Positions 25,699 to 32,727 of a stretch of DNA of 40,765 nucleotides are shown here, piece by piece. Source of the stretch: Streptomyces sp. (GTDB lineage: Bacteria > Actinomycetota > Actinomycetes > Streptomycetales > Streptomycetaceae); contig NZ_JAEKKT010000215.1 in NCBI RefSeq assembly GCF_019510245.1, positions 1 through 40,765 on the forward strand, read 5' to 3'. Under the pieces are notes generated by a model. That model worked only from the letters and a program-made list of their open reading frames with translations. It did no database searches and was not told where the DNA came from. A program made the position numbers and the translations under genes. Position 1 is the first letter of the stretch; every line of letters begins with the position of its first letter.

Positions 25699-25712
25699 TT
25701 GCGTGATCGCAA
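25699..25712. promoter_or_regulatory. Inverted repeat upstream of Tad block
   Basis: TTGCGTGATCGCAA is an inverted repeat of TTGCG with a four-base centre, about 100 bases before the lipoprotein start on the minus strand. It could be an operator. A TTGACT on the minus strand at 25733-25728 resembles a -35 box, but no well-spaced -10 is seen. The 25601-25870 region is lower in GC than its neighbours, as expected of a promoter, and holds no gene that I recognise. Confidence 0.35.
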
Positions 25713-25870
25713 GGTTACGCATATGCCAGTCAACTTCCCAGCTTGATATTTGAGTTCACCCTTACAACTCGGGACGTATCCGGTCACTTTCGGAACCGGA
25801 AGTCGATTTGTAGTTCTGTGTCTTCGCTCGTCGCACCCGCATACCGTCAGGGAGAGTTCGGATCGTCGAA

Positions 25871-26527
25871 CTAACCTTGCCTGCCCGCTGTGCGGGAGAA
25901 TGAAATCTCGACTCGCCTGTTCTGCTGGCGGCCGGCCTCGGTGGCGTTGGAGGCCACCGGATGCCGCTCGCCGAACCCGTGGGTGTCGAAGGTGACCGCC
26001 GTGCCGCGCAGTTCCTGGGCCAGCACCTTCTGGACGGCAACGGCACGCTGTTGGGAGAGAGCGTTGCCATGGGAGGAGGAACCGAGGTTGTCGGTGAACC
26101 CGTACACCCGGACCTCGGTTCCCGGCTGCGGCTCGATCTCCCGGGCGACCGAGGCGATACGGGACTGTGCCGAACTGCTCAGCCGCGCACTGTCCTTGGT
26201 GAAGAGCACCTCAGCCTGCAGGTCGAAAGTCACCTGCGTTCCTGTGTCCTCGCGGCGTTCGGATCCTTCCTGGTCCTCGACAACCTCGCCAATGCCGACA
26301 GGCTGCGAACCGAGGTCGAGAATCTTGGGAGGGGCGAGCGTCGCACCGTCGCGGAGCGCAAGGCCGGGGCTGCCCGGGTCGAGGGTGAAAAGCGCGTACG
26401 CGCCCGAGGCGGCCGCGCTCGGAAGGGGAGCAGCGGCAGCCTTCCCGGCCGGCCCGCCTGCCAGGATGCTTGCCGCGACAGTGAGGGCGAGGAGCGGAGC
26501 GGTGATCCGCGATCGGGTGGTGACCAT
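25871..26527 (-). CDS. OmpA-family peptidoglycan-binding protein
   Basis: A 218-residue protein with a signal-like segment at about residues 10-35 (PLLALTVAASILAGG) and an OmpA C-terminal domain. That domain is visible as VRVYGFTDNLGSSSHGNALS, followed by QQRAVAVQKVL and finally NRRVEISF. The T-D-x-x-G...N-x-x-L-S-x-x-R-A pattern binds meso-diaminopimelate in peptidoglycan. The ATG at 26527 follows GAGGTGAG by six bases. It lies directly after the broken lipoprotein and before the Tad block, so it may hold the pilus or channel to the cell wall. An OmpA domain in a Gram-positive is unusual but known for secreted actinomycete proteins. Confidence 0.85.
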   Translation of the reverse strand: MVTTRSRITAPLLALTVAASILAGGPAGKAAAAPLPSAAASGAYALFTLDPGSPGLALRDGATLAPPKILDLGSQPVGIGEVVEDQEGSERREDTGTQVTFDLQAEVLFTKDSARLSSSAQSRIASVAREIEPQPGTEVRVYGFTDNLGSSSHGNALSQQRAVAVQKVLAQELRGTAVTFDTHGFGERHPVASNATEAGRQQNRRVEISFSRTAGRQG

Positions 26528-26540
26528 GCGGGCGCTCACC

Positions 26541-27099
26541 TCACTCGGTGATCTTGATGTTCGCGGTGTCGAACAGGGGCAGTTGGAATCCGACCGTGCT
26601 CGCAGGGGGCGAGGGGAACTGCATGAAGACGTGGGCGCTTTCACCGGCCTTCAGCGTGGACAGGCCGGTCGTGGTGAGGGGGCGTCCCTCCGTGTCGCGC
26701 AGCGTAGTAGCGCTTCTTGTGGGCGAAGTCGACGAGGGTCGCCCCACCCAGTGACGGGCCGGTCCTGAGTACCTTCAACTCGTCGCCGCGCAGTTCCGCG
26801 GGGACCACGGCCACGGTGGACGCGTCGTTCTTCAGATCGCCACGCACGGTGACGTAGCCGACAGGGTCCCGCTTGGCCGACGTGATCGTGAGGGACAGGC
26901 CGCCCTGGCCCTGCAGCTTGGCGAGAGGCTTGTCCGTCTGTAGCTGCTCGTGCGGGGCAGAGCCGCCGCCCGCTTTCGCCGCCGGACGGTCCTGGTCCCG
27001 GCCGCCGTCCGCGCAGGCGGAGACGCCCAGGCCAAGGCCGACGGCGATCGCCAGCGCAGTGACGCGTCTGCCGAACGCTGTGGTGTTCCGACTGGTCAT
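26541..27099 (-). pseudogene. Lipoprotein gene with a frameshift
   Basis: The ATG at 27099, preceded by AAAGGA, opens a lipoprotein with lipobox GVSAC near residue 30. The frame runs to VDFAHKKRYYAARHGG and would end at 26641. In the adjacent frame the sequence continues as TLRDTEGRPLTTTG, then FDTANIKITE, and stops at 26541, just before the OmpA gene. The switch near 26699-26704 (tac tac g ctg cgc) needs one extra base or two missing bases. The complete protein would have about 185 residues. It could be a true inactivation or a sequencing error, since both halves keep normal codon use. Confidence 0.7.
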
Positions 27100-27423
27100 G
27101 GGGCTGTGTCCTTTCGCTGAACGGCCTGGAATCAAGGAGGTTGCGTGGTCCTGGCCCGGTGGGGGCAGGCTTGCCGGGTTTGCGAGCAGGGGTGCTTACC
27201 GGCCTCGCGGGCTTGGGGGCGGCCACACAGTGATCACGTCGCCGTCGAGCGTTTTCCGTTGCTTGCGTCATCAGGAATCCCCCATGTGCAGGGCAGGAAG
27301 GGTTGGTTTGAGCCTGCCGCCCTGCTGTGCGGTAGTAAAATATTGGTTCGCGTGAGCAAATCTCAAGGGGTTTCGGAGGCAGTTGCGAGGCTGAGACAAT
27401 CGACGGGCCGCAGGGCCGCCGTG
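27100..27423. other. Intergenic region between transfer and OmpA/lipoprotein genes
   Basis: No gene is convincing in these 324 bases. AT-rich patches occur near 27236-27265 and 27335-27375, as expected of a promoter for the lipoprotein/OmpA pair. On the minus strand, TTGCTC and AATATTTTA near 27360-27335 could form promoter boxes, but the spacing is not certain. This is the first real break between the transfer block and the following genes, which suggests independent transcription of the two blocks. Confidence 0.3.
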
Positions 27424-28338
27424 TCACAGCTCGGTCCACGGCCTCGAATCGCCGCCGGCCAGAGGCACCCAGACGTCACCGGTGGGCCCCCGGTCCTCGA
27501 GGTCCTCCAGGACTGCCGCCCCCATCGGCACCTGCCGGGCCAGCGTGCCCACGAGCGGGTGCTCCGCCACCATGGCCTGCAGGTCACTGATCCGGTTGCC
27601 CAGGACGTACCGGGAGGCCCCGGTCAGCACGAACAACACCCGGGGAAACACGGGATACCAGCGCAGCCACACCGGCCCGGCAGCGGCGGGCTGCCGCGAG
27701 CGGGGCCGGCCGACGGGCTGCGGCTCGTACGACCACAGCCGCGCGTACTCGATCAGCTTGGAGGCGAGCCGCTCGCTGCCCATGGTCGCCCGGTCGACCT
27801 CGACGAACGCCCGCAACTTGGTGCGCTCCTCGCCCTCGATGAGGGTGTAGTGCATGACCGCGTCCGTGATGATCCGCTCGCCGTCGCTGAGCGGGTGGGA
27901 GACCTCCGGTGTCCAGTCCAGGTGACCGTGCTCGTCGCCGCGGCGGCGGGCATCGGCGACGAACGCGAGGTGGCTGCGGAGCACGGTCAAGGTGTGCGGC
28001 GTCTTCAGCGAAGCCGCCGTGGCCGAGCTGATCGGATAGGCGGGGCGTCCCCGCAGCGAGGGGAAGTCCTTCGTCAGCCGGGCGCCCTCGCTGGTCAGGT
28101 ACCAGGCGCGGGACCGGTTGGACTGCGGTAGCACGGTGTAGTCCACCAGGCCGTCGCGGCGCAGCTTGTTGAGCGGCGCGGAGACGGTCTGCCGCGCGGT
28201 GCCGGGCCGCAGCAGTTCGTGGAGCTGATTCGTGGTCGCCATCCGGTGCTGGCCGAGCACGGCCAGGAGCTGATGCGGCAGCGGCTCGATGGGGCTGGGC
28301 GTACGGCCGGACGGCATGGTCTCGAAGGCGGTGGTCAC
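27424..28338 (-). CDS. Replication-relaxation family protein
   Basis: A 304-residue protein matching the replication-relaxation family. It begins with a winged-helix domain at residues 20-95 (LLAVLGQHRMATTNQLHELL, then a second helix with VSAPLNKLRRDGLVDY) and continues with a nuclease-like alpha-beta fold. In that fold WTPEVSHPLSDG, ITDAVMHY and LRAFVEVDRATMGSERLASK have the acid/Lys pattern of restriction-like folds. The family is typical of actinomycete plasmids and integrative elements and usually sits by a VirD4-like gene. It probably binds DNA at transfer or replication. Its GTG start overlaps the VirD4-like stop (GTGA). Confidence 0.85.
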   Translation of the reverse strand: MTTAFETMPSGRTPSPIEPLPHQLLAVLGQHRMATTNQLHELLRPGTARQTVSAPLNKLRRDGLVDYTVLPQSNRSRAWYLTSEGARLTKDFPSLRGRPAYPISSATAASLKTPHTLTVLRSHLAFVADARRRGDEHGHLDWTPEVSHPLSDGERIITDAVMHYTLIEGEERTKLRAFVEVDRATMGSERLASKLIEYARLWSYEPQPVGRPRSRQPAAAGPVWLRWYPVFPRVLFVLTGASRYVLGNRISDLQAMVAEHPLVGTLARQVPMGAAVLEDLEDRGPTGDVWVPLAGGDSRPWTEL

Positions 28339-30959
28339 TTGTACTTCCTTTTCTTCTGCAGATGGACGGCCGGCTGGGCGGCGGAGGACTGGGCGAGGAA
28401 GGCGCCTACGCGGGTGAGCTGGTTTTCGGCCCGGTCGGTGAGCTGGTCCAGTGGGGCGGCGCCTGCCGTGGCCCGGGCGGCGCGCTCCAGTGCCCCGGCC
28501 TGGCCCGGGCGGGCGTAGTCGGCGAAGACGTTGTCCAGGTGAGGGCCTGTGATCCGGACGGGACCGACACGGCGGCCCTCGACGGTCAGCGACATGTAGT
28601 GCTCGAAGCGGTCCAGAGCGGCGACGACATCCGGAGTTGGACGGTCACCCCACTCGGCGGTGATCGGGGCGACGGCGGACTGCGAACCCGCGGTCGAGGC
28701 CAGGGTGGAGGCGTTCTGCACCAGCGACAGTCGCACCGGGATGGGAAGGCGGGCCAGCAGCTGGGTCATGCCGTGGACGTGCACCTTGTACTTGCGGAAG
28801 TCCTCGAACATCGCGGCGATCGTTTCCGGGGCTGCGCCGGTGAGGGTGATCAGCTCGTCGAAGTACGGGCGGAACGGCACCCGTTGGGCTTCGGGGGTGT
28901 CGCGGCGCGAGCGCACGGCGCGCAGCAGGTCCCGGGCGAGCAGCGCGGTGATCAGCCGGTCGGTGGGCCCGTTCCCGCCCGGGCACACCCACACGATCAT
29001 CCGCGAGTCCATCGCGCCCCGAATGTTGTAGATACCGGCCGGCTGCCCGAGGAACGCGCGGGTGACGGGGTTCGCGGCCAGGCGGGCGATCGGATTGAGG
29101 ACGACGGCGAACGCGTCGGTGGGCAGCGTGGGAAACACGGTCCGCCACCAGGAGCGGGTCTCCTCGTCCAGGCGCCCCTCGACCGCGGTGAGCGCCGTCG
29201 TACGGAAGACCGGGTCGGTCAGCAGGGACCGCACGTGAAAGATCGTGGCCTGGTCCTCCGGCCGCCCGGCCTGGCAGGCGGCCTCGTTGACGGCCACCAG
29301 CACTGCCAGGGCGGCGGTGAAGATGGTCAGCGCGCGGGGAGCGGTGGCGTCTTCCCAGCCGAGCACGGACGCGTAGGCGTCGGCGGTCGCCTCGACGACC
29401 TCGTGCGCGACCTGGCCCTGGTGCATACCGATCGGGTTCCAGCAACTGAGCTGCGACGCAGGCCCGCTGGCGTTGAGGTCGACCAGCGCGATCCGCGGCA
29501 TCAGGTGGTCGTGGGCGAGGAACGGCAGGGCACGCGGCCACGAGTCGCGGTGCGGGTCGACGAACATCAGCCCGCCGCCGGCATGCGCCCAGCCGATCGC
29601 CTGGGCGAGGGCGCGCTCCGTCTTGCCGCCGCCCGCCTTGCCCACCCCGACCTCGAACAGCGTCTCCTTGGCGTAGGTGGCGATCAGGCGCCGACGGCCG
29701 TCCGGGCCGCGGTAGATCCCCTGCAGCAACAGCTCGGGATCGCCATGCTCGAACGTCGGCAGGTCGCCGGCGAGCAGAGGCAGACGGCAGTGCGTCGTGG
29801 GCGGCTTGAGCAGGCCGGTCAGCTCTTCCAGCCGGACCCAGTTCGGACGGGGTGGCTGGCAGTGCCCCAAAGTCCAGCGGCGTTCGAAGCCGCGCCGGCT
29901 GGGCCAGCGGTCCGCCCCGAACCGCCAGGGGCCTACCCTCCAGCCCCGCATCGCCCAGCGCGAGCCGCCGCCGAACACATCCAGGGCGGCCTGGAGTTGA
30001 GCGAGCCGCGCTTCGGCGCGGCCCTCGGTGTTCGAGGCGCACATCACCAGCAGCTGCACCCGCACGAGGTGGTCGTCCTCGGCGAGCTTGCCCAGCGCCT
30101 CCTCCGGGTCCACCCGGCGCGGGACGGGCGGCATGACCAGTCGGCGCCCGCCTCCGCCCTGTTTGCCGGCTACCAGTTGCTGCAGCTGCCAGGTGAGCGA
30201 GTCCTCGATGCCGGTGGCGTCCTGCCGCACCCACCGGGCGGCCCGCTGGGCCTCGCGCCGCTCCGCGCGTCGCGCGTCGCTCATCAGCTGCAGACGGCGC
30301 GCCCGCAGGGCCCACTTGGGGGCGCGCTGGATGTCGAGCCGGATCTCGGCGAGGTCCCCCAGCTCGGCACGCAGGTCCGAGACGGCGTCGATCAGCGGCT
30401 GCAACGGGTCCGGGTTCAGCGGAACCTCACGCAGGGGTGCGGTCGGCTTGCCGCGCAGGATGAACTCCGCCCGCACGACGTGGTCACGGGGCTTGTCGAC
30501 GAGGGGACGCGCCCGGTTCACAGTGACGGCAGGACCGAACGGCGTGATCGACAGCAGGCGTTCGCCGCCGGCCGGGCCTTCGATGCGGTAGTGCAGCGGG
30601 CTGGAGCCGTCGGCGCGCAGCCTGATCTGCACCGTCTTCGACCGGCGCGGCGCCCACCACGGCATGCTCGTAGACGCTCGGGCGAGTTGCACACCCCGGC
30701 GGAAGATCTCCTCCAGACCAGGGTCGAAATGCCGCGACGGTACGAGCTCTAGCGCCATCCGTTCGGCCGAGGCCTTCCGCGCCAGATGGCGCACCGCCGC
30801 CTCGCCCGTGGCCCAGACCGCCACGGCGGCCAAGGCCACCACCCACCAGTAGGTGATCACCCAGCCGACGGTGTGAACGATGCCCAAGACGAGGCCGAGC
30901 ACCTGACCGGATGCCGATGCGGAGGCCGGGCCAGTCAGGTACGGGGCTGCGGAGTCCAC
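28335..30959 (-). CDS. VirD4/TraG-like conjugative ATPase (coupling protein)
   Basis: An 874-residue protein starting at GTG 30959 behind a GGGGG stretch, overlapping the secreted protein gene by 25 bases. A membrane helix lies at residues 21-51, followed by a large N-terminal region. The ATPase core has GVGKAGGGKTERA (P-loop near residues 440-447) and LMFVDPHRDSW. Later it has YFDELITLTGAAPETIAAMF and VHGMTQLLARLP, the Walker B and arginine/Gln region of TraG/VirD4 or HerA-like ATPases. It would couple DNA to the transfer channel and pump it. It is larger than TraB-type translocases of small Streptomyces plasmids and of a different type. Confidence 0.85.
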   Translation of the reverse strand: MDSAAPYLTGPASASASGQVLGLVLGIVHTVGWVITYWWVVALAAVAVWATGEAAVRHLARKASAERMALELVPSRHFDPGLEEIFRRGVQLARASTSMPWWAPRRSKTVQIRLRADGSSPLHYRIEGPAGGERLLSITPFGPAVTVNRARPLVDKPRDHVVRAEFILRGKPTAPLREVPLNPDPLQPLIDAVSDLRAELGDLAEIRLDIQRAPKWALRARRLQLMSDARRAERREAQRAARWVRQDATGIEDSLTWQLQQLVAGKQGGGGRRLVMPPVPRRVDPEEALGKLAEDDHLVRVQLLVMCASNTEGRAEARLAQLQAALDVFGGGSRWAMRGWRVGPWRFGADRWPSRRGFERRWTLGHCQPPRPNWVRLEELTGLLKPPTTHCRLPLLAGDLPTFEHGDPELLLQGIYRGPDGRRRLIATYAKETLFEVGVGKAGGGKTERALAQAIGWAHAGGGLMFVDPHRDSWPRALPFLAHDHLMPRIALVDLNASGPASQLSCWNPIGMHQGQVAHEVVEATADAYASVLGWEDATAPRALTIFTAALAVLVAVNEAACQAGRPEDQATIFHVRSLLTDPVFRTTALTAVEGRLDEETRSWWRTVFPTLPTDAFAVVLNPIARLAANPVTRAFLGQPAGIYNIRGAMDSRMIVWVCPGGNGPTDRLITALLARDLLRAVRSRRDTPEAQRVPFRPYFDELITLTGAAPETIAAMFEDFRKYKVHVHGMTQLLARLPIPVRLSLVQNASTLASTAGSQSAVAPITAEWGDRPTPDVVAALDRFEHYMSLTVEGRRVGPVRITGPHLDNVFADYARPGQAGALERAARATAGAAPLDQLTDRAENQLTRVGAFLAQSSAAQPAVHLQKKRKYK

Positions 30960-31579
30960 GTGGACGCCCCCTTCAGTGTGTTGGTGCGGGTGAAGTGCCA
31001 GTCGGTGATGCGGCCGTCGGTGAAGGTGCCGCCGCGGTCGGTGCCGGCCCACACCAGGTGCACCACCGCCTTGTCCGGGCTGCCGTCGCGGCGGGCGATC
31101 GCGGCCTGGATCCGGAAACGGGCGGTGGCGAACGCCGGCGCGAGGCCCTGCCGGGAGGCGGGGAAGACCGCAGGCCAATGCGCGCGGCCGATCCCGGTGG
31201 CGTCGGCGCGCAGGAGGTCGCGTCCCGCTGCCAGCAGTTCGCGTGCGTCGCCGGAGGGAAGATCTGGGGGCCACGCGGCCTCCAACGTCTTTTGGATGGC
31301 CGCATCGCCGGCCGTGCCCTCGCCGTGGGGCGGCAGTGCGGACTGACCGGCCGCCGGTGTCGACGCGGCGGGCGTCGAGGCAGGAGTGCCGACGGCCGGC
31401 GCGTCAGTGGTCGGTGTAGGGGCCGCAGGTGACGGATCCGTGGTTGCGTGAGCGGGCAGAGATGCCGCCGGGGCCGGTGGCTGCTGACCGTGCGGCAGGC
31501 CGAGAAGGGCGACGCCGACGACGGCGAGTAGGGCGGTGCTCAGCACCAGCAGACGCGGTGAGCGCGGGATGGTGGTCAC
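30935..31579 (-). CDS. Secreted/membrane-anchored transfer protein, unknown
   Basis: A 214-residue protein beginning at GTG 31579 and overlapping the wall-hydrolase stop (GTGA). It has an N-terminal hydrophobic anchor (LLVLSTALLAVVGVALLGLP), a Pro/Thr/Ala-rich linker of about 50 residues and a C-terminal domain. The end contains DKAVVHLVWAGTDRGGTFTD, then ITDWHF, a beta-rich fold that resembles the NTF2-like/VirB8-like fold seen in other actinomycete transfer proteins. The function is probably structural in the channel. I do not recognise a specific family. Confidence 0.65.
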   Translation of the reverse strand: MTTIPRSPRLLVLSTALLAVVGVALLGLPHGQQPPAPAASLPAHATTDPSPAAPTPTTDAPAVGTPASTPAASTPAAGQSALPPHGEGTAGDAAIQKTLEAAWPPDLPSGDARELLAAGRDLLRADATGIGRAHWPAVFPASRQGLAPAFATARFRIQAAIARRDGSPDKAVVHLVWAGTDRGGTFTDGRITDWHFTRTNTLKGASTWTPQPRT

Positions 31580-32727
31580 AGCAGCCGCGCTCCCCCCGCA
31601 TAGCCCGACATGGCGTTGACCGAGTCCAGCCGGACGACCGTGCCCGGGCGGGCGGCGTTGATCATTTGACCGCTGCCGGCATAGATCCCTACGTGATAGA
31701 TCGTGGAATCGCGGCCGGGGGCGTAGGCATAGAAGACGAGGTCGCCCACTTTGAGGGCGCTCGTGCCGAGGCTGGCGGGGATGCGCTGGCCGACGCCGGC
31801 TTGCGCGGCCGCGGTGCGCGGCAGGCTGATGCCGGCCTTGGCGTACGCGTAGGTGGTCAGCCCCGAGCAGTCGAAGCCCTTGATGCTCGCGCCGCTCTTG
31901 CCGCTGGGTGAGCAGCAGATCCCGTACGACGGACCCTGGGCGTTGCCGCCGCCCCACGAGTAGGGCACACCCCGCTGGGAGAGCGCCGCGTCGATCACAG
32001 TACGGACCTTCCCCGAGACGTTCTTCAGGTCCGGGTCCTTGGCGGCCGCGGTGTACTGGTCGATCCAGCCCAGCACGTTGGCGACGTACTCGTCCGAGTG
32101 GTTGTACTGCAGGATCGCGGCCTTGAGCTGGGCACGCTTGGTCAGGTCGCGGCCGCCTCCGCACAGGTAGATCGCGGCGCCGAGCGCGGCGTCGTCGGCG
32201 TTGTGCGGGTCGGCGACCTTGTCGCCGTTGCCGTCTTCGCCGATCGACTCCCACGTGGAGGGCAGGAACTGGAACGGACCGACTGCACGCTCCCCCTGAG
32301 AGGTTCCGTCCCACTTGCCGCCGTCGGTGTCCGGGACGACGGTGGTGTTGCCGCCCTGGCCGGAGCCATTGAGGAGAACCCCGTAGATCTTCGGGCGGAT
32401 GTCGCCGTTGGCGGCGATGTTCCGGCCCACCGCGTGGTTGGACTCGACCTTCGCGATTCCGGCAAGGATCGGCCAGCGCATGCCCTGGCACTTCGGCACA
32501 TACTTCCCGACCTGCTGTACAGCCTTCTTGTAGGCGGTCAGCATCCGGGCGGGGATGTCCGCGGCACTGCCGCCCTCGGCGATCCCGCCGTCGTCCTGCT
32601 GACCCGTCTTCAGCGCGACGTACGCGCTGATCGCGTTCCCGACCGGTGCAGCGCAGCACACGGCGGCGAACATCAGCAGCATCACCACACACCCCCACCG
32701 CGCCAGACGGCGCCGGGACGGCCTCAC
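31576..32727 (-). CDS. Bifunctional wall hydrolase: transglycosylase plus NlpC/P60
   Basis: A 383-residue protein with an N-terminal hydrophobic helix (residues 11-36). A lytic transglycosylase-like domain has the catalytic Glu near residue 95 (IAKVESNH), AVGPFQFLPSTW at 148-159 and YNHSDEYV near 209. An NlpC/P60 endopeptidase domain follows, with DCSGL (Cys287) and HVGIYAG (His345). The two domains cut glycan strands and stem peptides. In Gram-positive T4SS systems a hydrolase of this kind (VirB1/CwlT-like) opens the wall for the mating channel. GTG start at 32727 with GTGA overlap to the VirB6-like gene. Confidence 0.9.
   Translation of the reverse strand: MRPSRRRLARWGCVVMLLMFAAVCCAAPVGNAISAYVALKTGQQDDGGIAEGGSAADIPARMLTAYKKAVQQVGKYVPKCQGMRWPILAGIAKVESNHAVGRNIAANGDIRPKIYGVLLNGSGQGGNTTVVPDTDGGKWDGTSQGERAVGPFQFLPSTWESIGEDGNGDKVADPHNADDAALGAAIYLCGGGRDLTKRAQLKAAILQYNHSDEYVANVLGWIDQYTAAAKDPDLKNVSGKVRTVIDAALSQRGVPYSWGGGNAQGPSYGICCSPSGKSGASIKGFDCSGLTTYAYAKAGISLPRTAAAQAGVGQRIPASLGTSALKVGDLVFYAYAPGRDSTIYHVGIYAGSGQMINAARPGTVVRLDSVNAMSGYAGGARLL

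Noticed and set aside
28362..30752. Plus-strand frame of about 800 codons opposite the VirD4-like gene
   Set aside because: No recognisable motif, biased composition and complete overlap with a gene having a P-loop and family pattern.
28335..30959. TraB/FtsK-type translocase with clt repeats, as on small Streptomyces plasmids
   Set aside because: The protein has VirD4/TraG-like layout alongside VirB4- and VirB6-like genes, and no 8-bp TRS repeat cluster was recognised near it.
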